A DNA stretch of 64,000 bases from the NCBI GenBank assembly GCA_031548005.1, contig JAVBRK010000001.1:1-64000 (forward strand), in the 5' to 3' direction. Origin of the DNA: BNXB01 sp031548005. GTDB lineage: Bacteria; Bacteroidota; Bacteroidia; Bacteroidales; Azobacteroidaceae. Below are positions 1 through 9,313 of this stretch, one piece after another. The notes below the pieces were generated by a model, which saw only the letters and a program-made list of their open reading frames with translations, was not told the DNA's origin and searched no databases. Both the position numbers and the translations under genes were made by a program. Position 1 is the first letter of the stretch. The number at the start of each line of letters is the position of its first letter.

Positions 1-1
1 G

Positions 2-115
2 AATTGTATCGGTACAGATGAAAAATCGGTTATAGAAGGGAATCTTTACACCGCCCAAACCGAAGATAGCATTTCTTCCCTACTGCCTGAACTTCTCAAT
101 GCTTTAAAAAAGTAA
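2..115 (+). CDS. C-terminal end of an unidentified gene cut by the window edge
   Basis: An open frame enters from the left edge and ends at a TAA at 113-115, giving 37 residues that end in LLPELLNALKK. It has no stop before that and the codon use looks like the neighbours. The fragment is too short to assign to a family. It is followed by about 90 bases of AT-rich spacer before the next start. Confidence 0.45.
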   Translation, partial: NCIGTDEKSVIEGNLYTAQTEDSISSLLPELLNALKK

Positions 116-191
116 CGGTAAAAATAATATTTTACTTATCCGATTCATCCGACGAAATAATGAAATGGCCGGAGAAATACAAATAAGTCCG

Positions 192-199
192 TATCTTTG
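192..199 (+). promoter_or_regulatory. -7 type promoter element of the truncated GNAT gene
   Basis: TATCTTTG matches the Bacteroidetes -7 consensus TAnnTTTG. It ends only five bases before the ATG at 205, so a transcript would start at or next to the start codon and be leaderless or nearly so. I see no good TTTG about 20 bp upstream, so the match may be chance. Confidence 0.35.
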
Positions 200-204
200 C
201 GGGT

Positions 205-447
205 ATGAACATTACATTTCAATACGACTGCCAGGGCATCCGGTTCTCAGAAGTGGTCGAAATCCTGAAAACCGTCGGAATGCGCTACCATCCGGAAGAA
301 ACGGAAGAAAAAGCTTTCAATAACAGCTTTTGTACTGTTTTTGCTTTCGACGATACTAAACTGATCGGATTTGCACGTGTAATCAGCGATGGCGTATATC
401 AGGCGGCATTGTATGATATTGCACAATCAAACGGACAATATGGGTAA
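205..447 (+). pseudogene. truncated GNAT-family N-acetyltransferase
   Basis: The 80 codons give the first half of a small GNAT acetyltransferase: the fold start up to the segment ARVISDGVYQAALYDIA, which in this family leads into the beta-4 strand and the acetyl-CoA loop (usually V-x-P-x-x-Q-G-x-G). Here the frame runs into QSNGQYG and a stop, and the Q/R-x-x-G-x-G/A loop is missing. I find no remainder in other frames of the next 130 bases, so this looks like a deletion remnant, not a simple frameshift. Full-length relatives are about 130-145 residues. The product is very unlikely to bind acetyl-CoA. A 15-bp tandem duplication lies just downstream, at the broken end. Confidence 0.7.
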
Positions 448-458
448 TATGGATATTA

Positions 459-488
459 TTAATGTGAGTCTGGTTAATGTGAGTCTGG
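459..488 (+). repeat. tandem 15-bp direct repeat
   Basis: TTAATGTGAGTCTGG occurs twice head to tail (459-473 and 474-488). It sits just after the broken end of the acetyltransferase gene and could mark slippage or the deletion that broke it. The rest of 489-581 is AT-rich, with no gene that I can support. Confidence 0.8.
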
Positions 489-581
489 CTCTACACCCAT
501 AGAGTATAAAAACAAGCTCCGGGAAACCGAAATATCCTGATCAAATTATTTTCATAACTCTTTTGAGTCGACCGAACAAGA

Positions 582-3500
582 ATGATGCAGACCAACTCTC
601 CCCAAAGAAAAAAAAGGATCCGGAAGCACATAATCATGATATGCGCCGGAATAATCCTATGCGCCGGAATTTTATCCGGAATCGCAATCCATATGGTCCT
701 GACTCCTGAGCGGATCACTCCCATCGTACTCGGTTTTGCCAATGAATATCTCGATTCCGAAGTCAAATGCGAGTCAGTGGAAGTCACCATTAAAACGTTT
801 CCAAGCCTCGGGGTTCAACTGAAAAATGGGAGTATCATTCACCGGTCAATCAGCACAGGAAACAACGTCTCTGTCTATACGGGCGTACCCCAGGATACAT
901 TGATCAGGTTCCGGGATTGTATTGTATCGTTCAAGCCCCTGGCATTTTTGCTGAAAAAAGAAATTATTATTAATCAGATTAAACTGAATCATCCGGTTAT
1001 CTATGCATTTGTAGATCCGGGAGGAAAAGCAAACTGGGATATTTTCTCAAAAAACACGAGCGACCTGGATACCTCCCAACAACCTTTCCAGTTTCCGGAA
1101 CTTAACCTGAAACTCTTACAAATGACCGATGCTCATATCGTTTACGACGACCGGGCTCAGGACTTGTATATCTCGACCGATAGCCTGCAACTAAAAGTCA
1201 ACGGGAATTTATCGAAACAGAGCGCCGGAATCGATCTGAAGACCGAATTAAAATCTTTATCCGTTATTTCCGAAGGGGTTCCTCTGACAAAAGATATTCC
1301 TTGCGGAATCGACGCCCGGTTGAAAAGCGACAGGACAATACGCCGGCTAACGGTTGAAAAAGCATTATTTTCCATCGGGGGGTTAAAATTTAATGCGTCG
1401 GGAGTCTTGCAAAAAGACAGTGTACATCTCCCGGCTCAAATCGATTTGGATTTTAAATTACAAGCCTCCTCTGTATCCGATTTACTCCAAATGATACCGC
1501 AAGATATTGCAAAAATTGACAAAAATATAAAAACCACCGGAAGTGTCTACTCCGAAGGAAAGCTGAAAGGGGGATTAGGTAAAGAGGATTTTCCTCTGTT
1601 GACCCTGTCGTTCAAATTAGAAAACGGATCATTGAAACATGCCAAGCATCCGAAAAAATCGGGAATCAAAAAAATGGATGCGGATTTTAATGCTTCAATA
1701 GATTGGAGTAACCGGACCCCTTCTTATATCCATGTGAACAAGATGATCCTTGAAAGCGCCTCTTCTTTTTTTGAATGCTCCGGTCAATTCGACGATATTT
1801 TTACAAAGCCCCGCATTACCTCATCAATCAAAGGGAATATCGATTTCAACCGGATGTCGCAAGATTTTACGTTTGCCCAGGATATGAAGATGGGAGGGCT
1901 CATACAGATGAATCTATCCGGTCAATGTTTTTTGAACGATATCCTGGCATTCGACCTGAGTAAAATATCGGCCGACGGTGAAATGAACATCGACCAGGTC
2001 ATATTCCATCATCCAAAGGAAGGCATCGATATTTTCGCTTCGTCTGCAAACCTGGAATTGGGCAGCAACGTCAAAGACAGTATCCGGGGAAAGGAACGGG
2101 AAAGTTTACTAAAAGGAGATCTGGAGGTCGACAGCCTAAACCTGACCTGGAAGCAGGAATTGACAGCAAATATGAGTAGATTATCCGCTCGTTTCAGGAC
2201 AGATAATCTAACGGATACAAATAAAATATCCCGGATGTCGAGCGCCCTGAAATTTGAAAATCTCCGGTTTACAATGGGAGATTCCATCCGTTTACGGGCA
2301 TCGAGATCCAATGGATTTATACGAATGGCTCCTCAGGAGAACCACCCTACCCGGCCTGAAATTTCGTTACGGTTCTCTGTCGACAGCCTGCGGACCCGAA
2401 CCCCCGCTGCCGGAAGCCGGATGAGTCATGCCAAGTTTACGGTCAAACTCAAACCGCAGGAAATCCGTAACAGAAGGAGTAATTTAAGGACAAGCGCCGA
2501 TTCTGCTGCCTGGGCACACAGGAGAGACTCCCTCCGGATACAAAATCAGGATATCAACCTTTCTTTCAGATTGGAATCGAATGAAGCCAGGAACATACTC
2601 CGGGAATGGGACTTCAGCGGCACTTTCGAGTGTAACAGTATGAGTTTAAGGACTCCTTACTTCCCGCTCCCTATGAGGATGAAACAAGTATCGACAGACT
2701 TCTCTTCCAACAGTTTATCCCTCAAAAATACCCACTTGAAAGCCGGGGATTCAGATATGATCTTATCCGGCGAAATAGGAGGAATCAGGCAGGCATTGCT
2801 AAGAAACGGAATATTAACGGTCCGGATGGATGTCACAGCCGATTCAATCGACTTTAACCAAATAATCAGGACCATTGCAACCGGTTCTGAGTATGCGGAT
2901 AAAAATACGGTCGAACGGGATTCCATTTCACAAGCCGTTTTGGACGATACGAAAACGCTATCGGTGGAAACGGATACTGCCGCTACCGGAGTATTTGTGA
3001 TTCCTGCAAATATCGATTTTGAACTTAATTCCGACATAAAAACGGCCCGGTATAGCCAGCTTCATTTAAAAAATATGACCGGAAAAATCATCATCCGGGA
3101 GCAGTCCGTCCGGTTTCCCGATTTCCGGCTGCATTCCGACGTCGGGAATGCACAATTGTCGCTCGTGTACAAAGCAGCCAATGCCAAAGGCGCTTATGTC
3201 GGATTAGATATGCAAATGCAGCAAGTGTATGTTAAGGAACTGATCGATGCTTTTCCGATGTTCGACTCCCTGACTCCGATGCTGAAATCTTTTGAAGGAG
3301 TGGTTGATTGCAACATGACTGCTGTTACGGAACTGGATTCTCTGATGAATACCATGATTCCTAAAACGACAGCATCCTGTTATTTAAGGGGGGTAAACAT
3401 GGTATTGCTCGATGGAGAAACTTTTGCAGAAATATCCAAAAAGCTGATGTTCAAGAATAAAAAACGAAATATGATCGATGCGATTGCTGTGGAGATGATC

Positions 3501-3950
3501 CTTGAAAACGGGAAGATTCTGGTTTTCCCATTCCAGATGACACTCGACCGGTATACAGCCGGGATCGGCGGCACACAAAATCTCGACATGAGCTTCAATT
3601 ACCATATATCGGTATTAAAATCACCTCTGCCGTTTAAGATCGGACTAAATTTATCGGGGACTCCGGACGACATGAAAATAAGGCTGGCAAAACCGAAATA
3701 CAACGATCTGTTCACTCCGGTAAAAGTTCAGTCGTTGGAAGCATCGCAAACCAATCTGCGCCAGCAACTTCATGAAAACCTGAAAAAAAGTATCGATGAG
3801 ATCATCCATGCACCGGCCACTTCCGGGATCAGAAGACCTCAGATTAACCTGAGCGATAGTTTGAACAACGCCTATTTCAAAATGGATACGACAAAAGTGG
3901 ATTATCCACCTGTGGAGGAAAAACAACCGGAAAGAAGTCCCGAACATTAA
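582..3950 (+). CDS. AsmA-like envelope protein
   Basis: The protein has 1122 residues. A basic N-terminus (RKKRIRK) and one hydrophobic segment at about 17-38 anchor it in the inner membrane, and the long beta-rich remainder should lie in the periplasm. The start (TPERITPIVLGFANEYLDSE, then a strand-rich segment) and the AsmA C-terminal-like region at about 900-1080 (YTAGIGGTQNLDMSFNYHIS, GLNLSGTPDDMKIRLAKPKY) are typical of the large AsmA proteins of Bacteroidetes. Proteins of this superfamily (AsmA, TamB, YhdP) are thought to bridge the envelope and carry phospholipid to the outer membrane; this role is transferred, not shown here. Two start codons are adjacent (582 and 585). The gene is transcribed alone and faces the sulfatase gene with five bases between the stops. 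Confidence 0.8.
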   Translation: MMQTNSPQRKKRIRKHIIMICAGIILCAGILSGIAIHMVLTPERITPIVLGFANEYLDSEVKCESVEVTIKTFPSLGVQLKNGSIIHRSISTGNNVSVYTGVPQDTLIRFRDCIVSFKPLAFLLKKEIIINQIKLNHPVIYAFVDPGGKANWDIFSKNTSDLDTSQQPFQFPELNLKLLQMTDAHIVYDDRAQDLYISTDSLQLKVNGNLSKQSAGIDLKTELKSLSVISEGVPLTKDIPCGIDARLKSDRTIRRLTVEKALFSIGGLKFNASGVLQKDSVHLPAQIDLDFKLQASSVSDLLQMIPQDIAKIDKNIKTTGSVYSEGKLKGGLGKEDFPLLTLSFKLENGSLKHAKHPKKSGIKKMDADFNASIDWSNRTPSYIHVNKMILESASSFFECSGQFDDIFTKPRITSSIKGNIDFNRMSQDFTFAQDMKMGGLIQMNLSGQCFLNDILAFDLSKISADGEMNIDQVIFHHPKEGIDIFASSANLELGSNVKDSIRGKERESLLKGDLEVDSLNLTWKQELTANMSRLSARFRTDNLTDTNKISRMSSALKFENLRFTMGDSIRLRASRSNGFIRMAPQENHPTRPEISLRFSVDSLRTRTPAAGSRMSHAKFTVKLKPQEIRNRRSNLRTSADSAAWAHRRDSLRIQNQDINLSFRLESNEARNILREWDFSGTFECNSMSLRTPYFPLPMRMKQVSTDFSSNSLSLKNTHLKAGDSDMILSGEIGGIRQALLRNGILTVRMDVTADSIDFNQIIRTIATGSEYADKNTVERDSISQAVLDDTKTLSVETDTAATGVFVIPANIDFELNSDIKTARYSQLHLKNMTGKIIIREQSVRFPDFRLHSDVGNAQLSLVYKAANAKGAYVGLDMQMQQVYVKELIDAFPMFDSLTPMLKSFEGVVDCNMTAVTELDSLMNTMIPKTTASCYLRGVNMVLLDGETFAEISKKLMFKNKKRNMIDAIAVEMILENGKILVFPFQMTLDRYTAGIGGTQNLDMSFNYHISVLKSPLPFKIGLNLSGTPDDMKIRLAKPKYNDLFTPVKVQSLEASQTNLRQQLHENLKKSIDEIIHAPATSGIRRPQINLSDSLNNAYFKMDTTKVDYPPVEEKQPERSPEH

Positions 3951-3955
3951 GCCGA

Positions 3956-5650
3956 TTAATCCGGGGCCGGGACTACCAAAGTCCGCTCTGCCCAGACTTC
4001 GTATTGAGCAATCATTTGAGCAAGCCGTTCCGGAAACCGGCCTGCTACATTATTTTTTTCTGTCCGGTCGGTATTCAGATCATATAGTTCCCAGGCGCTA
4101 TTCTTTCCCGGCTGAATGATTTTCCACCCGTCTTTACTCATCAGGGATTTTTCATTGAAGTGCTCGAAACCGAGAGACTCGTGACCTTCCCGCCGACCTG
4201 TTTGCAGGATGGGCAGCAGACTTTTCCCCTCCACCGGCAGAATATTGTGCCCGTTGTAAACTTCGGGATAGCCGGCCCGGGCAAGATCCAGACTTGTAGC
4301 CATGAAGTCGACAATATGACACATTGAGTTGTTTACAGATCCTTTCGGAATTTTTATTCCTTTCGGCCAGTGGGCGATCATCGGGGTACAAATACCACCT
4401 TCATACATTTTGGCTTTCCAGAAACGGAAAGGCGTATTGGCAACATTGGCCCATTCCGGTCCAAGTGAAGCATAAGTTGTTTCCGGTCCCGGCATAACCT
4501 CCTTGTTCCTGGGGTAAATCATCGGAGTTCCGTCCCGCAGCATATCCGGACGGTCGTTTTCTCCCGGGGAATAATTCTGGCACACCTCCGGACTGCACCC
4601 GTTATCAGAAAGAAACACAATGAGGGTATTATCTAACCGGCCTGTTTCTTCGAGCGCTTTCAACACTTTACCGATCTCCCGGTCCATACGGTCGATCATC
4701 GCCGCATGAACGGCCATAGCACGGGCATCCCAAGCGCTATCGGGATTGGAATCCCATTCCTTCGGAGACTGACGGCTTGTCAGATAACCCGACTGTTCCG
4801 GGAAAATTCCCAACTGTATCATTTTCCGGTAACGCGCCTCACGAATAGCGTCCCATCCAACCTTATACGTATCTTCATATTTCCTGACATCTTCATCTAA
4901 GGCATGTAACGGCCAATGGGGAGCATGATAGGAAAGGTACATAAAAAACGGTTGAGCTGACCGTGCATAACGATTGATATATGAAACGGCGCTATCAGAC
5001 AGAGCAATGGTACTATAGTAGTTTTCAGGCACTTCCCTCACCGGTTCTTCTCCATTCACCAGACTGAAAGGATCGAAGTAATCCACCACCCCATAAATCG
5101 TTCCGTAAAAGTCTTCGAATCCCCGGCGGGTAGGATAATTTTCTTTGGGGGCAAAATCTTCGTGATAGACCTGGTGGGCCAGCCATTCGCGCTGATCGGG
5201 ACGTAGCGGAGTCTCAGCCACATGCCATTTACCGATCATGCCGGTATGGTAACCGGCTTCCTTCAGGGCTTCGGCCACCGTTACCCCTTCGTGCGTCATA
5301 GTTCCCCGGTAACCCGGCAAATGCTGGTCAAAAGTCATTCGTCCGATACCAGCCTGGTGAGGATACAATCCTGTGAGTAAGGAAGCCCGGGTCGGACAAC
5401 TACGTCCGGCATTGTAAAAACGGGTGAACCTCACGCCGTTCTGAGCCAACCGGTCTAAATTCGGCGTCTGTATTTCCCCTCCGTAACAACCCAAATCAGA
5501 ATATCCCAGGTCATCAGCCAAAATAAAAAGAATATTGGGGCGGTCGTCGACCTCTTTCTCTGTTCCATTACAAGCAGAAGCAGTAAAAGCAAATGCCGCA
5601 AGCGAAAACGTACACCATCTGTATCTGTATAGTCTTTCTTCCCGATCCAT
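3956..5650 (-). CDS. S1-type sulfatase with Ser at the formylglycine site
   Basis: The product (564 residues) belongs to the alkaline-phosphatase-like sulfatases. The metal-binding start PNILFILADDLGYSD is at residues 39-52, and the activation motif reads S84-C-P-T-R88-A-S-L-L-T-G94. Aligned to [C/S]-x-P-x-R-x3-L-T-G, the residue oxidised to formylglycine is Ser84 (codon AGT), with Cys85 at the x position. Close relatives usually read CCPTR. Ser-type enzymes are activated by the radical-SAM maturase anSME, which is not in this window. A signal with a lipobox-like end (FTASAC27) suggests a surface or periplasmic lipoprotein. The expected role is removing sulfate from host glycans or other sulfate esters; the substrate cannot be read from sequence. 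Its promoter region is shared with the divergent GLPGLI gene. Confidence 0.9.
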   Translation of the reverse strand: MDREERLYRYRWCTFSLAAFAFTASACNGTEKEVDDRPNILFILADDLGYSDLGCYGGEIQTPNLDRLAQNGVRFTRFYNAGRSCPTRASLLTGLYPHQAGIGRMTFDQHLPGYRGTMTHEGVTVAEALKEAGYHTGMIGKWHVAETPLRPDQREWLAHQVYHEDFAPKENYPTRRGFEDFYGTIYGVVDYFDPFSLVNGEEPVREVPENYYSTIALSDSAVSYINRYARSAQPFFMYLSYHAPHWPLHALDEDVRKYEDTYKVGWDAIREARYRKMIQLGIFPEQSGYLTSRQSPKEWDSNPDSAWDARAMAVHAAMIDRMDREIGKVLKALEETGRLDNTLIVFLSDNGCSPEVCQNYSPGENDRPDMLRDGTPMIYPRNKEVMPGPETTYASLGPEWANVANTPFRFWKAKMYEGGICTPMIAHWPKGIKIPKGSVNNSMCHIVDFMATSLDLARAGYPEVYNGHNILPVEGKSLLPILQTGRREGHESLGFEHFNEKSLMSKDGWKIIQPGKNSAWELYDLNTDRTEKNNVAGRFPERLAQMIAQYEVWAERTLVVPAPD

Positions 5651-5698
5651 ATTATCCTGTATTTAAGAAGTAAATGTATTTATAAAATCTGATTTAGA

Positions 5699-5749
5699 CA
5701 AATTTAACATACAAAATTTTGATCGTCTATTTTTTTAGACATACATTTG
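5699..5749 (+). promoter_or_regulatory. promoter of the GLPGLI operon with an inverted repeat in the spacer
   Basis: TTTG at 5718-5721 and TACATTTG at 5742-5749 are 20 bp apart and fit the Bacteroidetes promoter well. The spacer holds GTCTA-T6-TAGAC (5725-5740). The octamer TTTAGACA occurs at 5734-5741 and again at 5693-5700, a 41-bp step of about four helical turns. The second copy overlaps CAAATTTA (5699-5706), which on the minus strand is a -7 type element (TAAATTTG) for the sulfatase gene. This looks like an operator for both divergent genes, but no regulator gene is adjacent. Confidence 0.55.
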
Positions 5750-5783
5750 CACCAGAAAATTAAAAACTTAAATACATAGGATC

Positions 5784-6635
5784 ATGAGAAGATTAATCGT
5801 CATTTTATTAGCATGTTGCTGGTATAATTCCGGCATGGCACAGGACCACTTATTCGATGCTACCATTCGCTGCTACTATACATTTATCCAAACAAATCCC
5901 GGCACCGGACAACCCCTCCGTACCGATACCATGTCGTTGCTGATCGGGAACTCTCAGTCCAAATTCCATAATCCGGCAAAATACCAGCGCGATTCCCTGT
6001 TCGCATCTGTCCTTAGTAATTTAAATCCCTCCACAATCCAAAGTATCAGTGTACTGAAGAGTGAAAACGCCACAGACTTGTCTGATTACCCGGGAACCAC
6101 CTCTTCCAGCAACTCAAACGATGGAGAAAGTTACCAGATACTGAAAAACCGGACATCAGGAATGATTACCTATCTCGATTATGTTGGCGGGGGAATGATG
6201 CAAAACGACAGCTACCAGTATGAAGACCAACTAAACGGCTCGTTCAACTGGAAAATAGATCCGGAAACTTCGGATGTCCTGAATTATTCCTGCCAGAAAG
6301 CGACAGTGAGCTTCAGGGGAAGGGAGTATACCGCATGGTTTACTTCCGACATTCCGGTCAGCGACGGGCCGTGGAAGTTTATAGGTTTACCGGGCTTGAT
6401 CCTGAAAGTCTACGATTCGGAGCAACGATTCTCCTTCGAGCTGATCGGTATTGAAAACCTGCAACCTCCGGTCCCGGTTTCTTTCGATGAAGCCAAGTTC
6501 AAATGCAACCGCAAGCAATTAGCTGATTTGAAGAAAAAACAAGGAGCCGGAACGCAGATCAATATCCATGGTGGAAATGTCGTTATTTCCGAAAAACCGG
6601 GAAAATACGAATACAATCCTCTGGAATTAAACTGA
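5784..6635 (+). CDS. GLPGLI family protein
   Basis: The product (283 residues) has a signal peptide (residues 1-20, ending GMAQ) and carries the family motif near residue 205 in the segment DGPWKFIGLPGLILKVYDSE. GLPGLI proteins (TIGR01200) are secreted proteins of Bacteroidetes, usually encoded next to a TonB-dependent receptor-like protein, as here: the receptor gene begins seven bases after this stop. The function of the family is not established; a partner role at the outer membrane is inferred from the pairing. The Ser/Asn-rich stretch at about 107-115 is probably a flexible loop. The start at 5784 fits the signal peptide and lies 34 bases after the -7 element. Confidence 0.85.
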   Translation: MRRLIVILLACCWYNSGMAQDHLFDATIRCYYTFIQTNPGTGQPLRTDTMSLLIGNSQSKFHNPAKYQRDSLFASVLSNLNPSTIQSISVLKSENATDLSDYPGTTSSSNSNDGESYQILKNRTSGMITYLDYVGGGMMQNDSYQYEDQLNGSFNWKIDPETSDVLNYSCQKATVSFRGREYTAWFTSDIPVSDGPWKFIGLPGLILKVYDSEQRFSFELIGIENLQPPVPVSFDEAKFKCNRKQLADLKKKQGAGTQINIHGGNVVISEKPGKYEYNPLELN

Positions 6636-6642
6636 TTCTTCC

Positions 6643-9297
6643 ATGAAGAAATTTCTGGTCCTATTCTTTACATGCCTCATTTCCTCATTCGCTGATGCAC
6701 AGACAGAGATCAAAGGTACCGTTACCGGCTCCGGGGATGGTAAGCCGCTGTCGAACATCAGTGTAACGATCCAGGATAAAAGCCGGACCGTAATAATCAG
6801 TTATGCCCTGAGCAACGATCAAGGGAATTACAGGATTAGTTTCAAAAACGCGACAGACAGTGTGGAAATTCAAGTTACTGGACTCAATATCAAGAAGATA
6901 ACCCGCATCGTCCCCAACCGTTCCCAATCGCTGGATTTCAGACTCGAATTCCAGGCCATCGAACTGAAAGAAGTTAAAATCAAACCGCCTAAAATCCGGC
7001 AGGCCGGAGATACAATCAATTATTTAGTCGATGGGTACTTAGACAAGAACGACCGGGCAATCGGGGATGTTCTGAAAAAGATGCCAGGCATCGAAATGCA
7101 GGAAAACGGCGCTATCCTGTACAATAATAAGCCTATCAATAAATTTTATATTGAAAATATGGATTTATTGCAGGGGCGTTACGGAATCGCGACTAAAAAC
7201 ATCAGTGCCAAAGATGTAGCCACCGTACAGGTATTGGAAAATCACCAACCCATCAAAGCATTGAAAGAACGTATCTTTTCGGGAGAGGCAGCGCTCAATC
7301 TTAAACTGAAAAACTCGGCTAAAGGAATGCTGATAGCCAATGGCCAGGCCGGTACCGGCCTGGCACCTTTTTTATGGAACAACGAGTTGTTTGCCATGTA
7401 TTTTACCCAGAAAAAACAACACATAAGTACCTACAAGGGTAATAATTCAGGAGATGATGTCTCCATGGAACTGGCCTCATTTCATTCGGGCGACGCTTAC
7501 CGGATGGGAGATGAAGGGCTGCTGTCGGTGCAGTCGCCGTTACCGCCGGCCATCAGCCGGAAGCGCTACTTGTTCAACCGGGCCAATGCCATTTCGGTCA
7601 ACAACCTGTGGCGATTAAAGAACGATTATCAGCTCAATTTCAATTGCAGTTACCTGAACGACCGGCAGGAAAAGGACAGCTACTCCCGCACGACTTATTA
7701 TCTACCGGTCGACAGCCTGCTGAACATCGAAGAAAAGCTCGGTTCAAAGGCAAAGATCAACCAGGCAGAAGGGGAGGTACAACTCAACAATAACAATTCC
7801 CGGTATTATCTCAACAACCTGCTTAAGTTCAGTGGTAAATGGAATACAGAGGAAGGAGGCGCCCTCAGTACGACCGACAGCATCAGCCAGAATCTGGATA
7901 AGCCATCGTACAAGCTTTCCAACACATTTCAATGGGTGCGCAATCATCGGAATCTCACGTTCGATCTCTATTCGTTCAACGGGTATAACCGCACTTCACA
8001 AACCCTCGGAATACAACCCGTACTCTATGATGATCTTTTCGATCCGGGCCATGAGTGGTCGATGATGAAACAAAAAGCAGACCAGGATCATTTTTCTTCT
8101 GTTAACCGGGTTTCCTGTCAGTTACAAACCGGGAAATGGAAGCAAAATTATGCCTTCGGATTCAATGCCGATATCCGGCATTTAGATTCGAAGTTATATC
8201 CTCAAACCCGGGACAATATTTCCATTACCTCTCCCGATTCGTTGCGAAACGACCTCCAATGGAATCAATACGAATATTTTTTTTCACCATCATACACCTA
8301 TCAGTTCCGTAAATTACAGGCATCGGTCGATCTTCCTGTGAGTTGGTTTCGCTTACACATTAACGACAGGCTCCCGGGGCAGGAAAAGGACCATAACCGT
8401 TTTTTTCTAAACCCTTCGACTGGAATACGGTATGAACTGAACGCCTACTGGTATATGAATGCAGGAGCCTCTTTCAAACAGAGCCTGGGAGGTATCAACG
8501 ATGGATATACGGGGTATATCATGCGCACTTACCGCAGCCTGTCGCATAACGACGGGGACCTGCCCGAACAGAAAAAACAAACCTACCGGTTATCGGCCGA
8601 CTTCCGGCACCCACTCCATGCATTTTTCGGGAATGCGGGAGTATCTTACTTCAATACAAAATCTAATTTGTTATACGGCAATGACTACCGGGGTATTTTA
8701 AGTGTCCGGAAAAGCCAGGCCATTCCCAACCGGGTGGAAGGATACCAGGGAGAGATTTATCTGAGCAAGGGGATCGATGTACTTGCATCCACACTGACAC
8801 TTTCAGGCTTATACAATAATTCCCGGTCATCTCAAATCAGCCAGAACGAAATCATCCGGTTCAGGAATAGCTATTATGTCCTTACTCCGGGAATTTCAGC
8901 GAAAGTGGGCTCCTGGTCGAGCCTCCATTACCGGTTCACATTTTCTGAAAGTTTTAATGAAATCCGGAATAATACCGGGAATTTTGATCCGATACGAACT
9001 ACTTCACAAGATATCCGGCTAAATATTTTCCCATTCCAGGGGCTGACAATCAATCTGGCCTATGAATATTTCTACAATAACGCTGTTGCTGCGGGCAACC
9101 GAACCATGTCGTTTGCCGATGCCGGAGCCAAATATAAATGGAAAGACTTCGAGTTCAGCCTCAGTTATTCAAATATTCTGAACAGCAAGCAATACATCTC
9201 GGCTTCATATGACAACACCAGCACTTATTATTATGCCTACGACCTGCGCCCGGCAGAGGTGTTGCTGAAAATCAGATTCAATATTAAAGGAAAATAA
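6643..9297 (+). CDS. TonB-dependent receptor-like outer-membrane beta-barrel protein
   Basis: The product (884 residues) begins with a signal peptide (1-19), then a carboxypeptidase-regulatory-like Ig fold (about 20-105), a plug-like domain (about 125-225, including AIGDVLKKMPGIEMQENGA) and a long beta barrel ending in an aromatic-rich strand (VLLKIRFNIKGK). The plug is close to the outer-membrane proteins found beside GLPGLI genes. A clear TonB box is not evident, and the SusC features are absent, so whether it takes energy from TonB is uncertain. It forms a two-gene operon with the GLPGLI gene. The substrate is unknown; peptide, metal or siderophore transport are all possible. Confidence 0.85.
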   Translation: MKKFLVLFFTCLISSFADAQTEIKGTVTGSGDGKPLSNISVTIQDKSRTVIISYALSNDQGNYRISFKNATDSVEIQVTGLNIKKITRIVPNRSQSLDFRLEFQAIELKEVKIKPPKIRQAGDTINYLVDGYLDKNDRAIGDVLKKMPGIEMQENGAILYNNKPINKFYIENMDLLQGRYGIATKNISAKDVATVQVLENHQPIKALKERIFSGEAALNLKLKNSAKGMLIANGQAGTGLAPFLWNNELFAMYFTQKKQHISTYKGNNSGDDVSMELASFHSGDAYRMGDEGLLSVQSPLPPAISRKRYLFNRANAISVNNLWRLKNDYQLNFNCSYLNDRQEKDSYSRTTYYLPVDSLLNIEEKLGSKAKINQAEGEVQLNNNNSRYYLNNLLKFSGKWNTEEGGALSTTDSISQNLDKPSYKLSNTFQWVRNHRNLTFDLYSFNGYNRTSQTLGIQPVLYDDLFDPGHEWSMMKQKADQDHFSSVNRVSCQLQTGKWKQNYAFGFNADIRHLDSKLYPQTRDNISITSPDSLRNDLQWNQYEYFFSPSYTYQFRKLQASVDLPVSWFRLHINDRLPGQEKDHNRFFLNPSTGIRYELNAYWYMNAGASFKQSLGGINDGYTGYIMRTYRSLSHNDGDLPEQKKQTYRLSADFRHPLHAFFGNAGVSYFNTKSNLLYGNDYRGILSVRKSQAIPNRVEGYQGEIYLSKGIDVLASTLTLSGLYNNSRSSQISQNEIIRFRNSYYVLTPGISAKVGSWSSLHYRFTFSESFNEIRNNTGNFDPIRTTSQDIRLNIFPFQGLTINLAYEYFYNNAVAAGNRTMSFADAGAKYKWKDFEFSLSYSNILNSKQYISASYDNTSTYYYAYDLRPAEVLLKIRFNIKGK

Positions 9298-9313
9298 AAA
9301 TAAGGAATACTTT

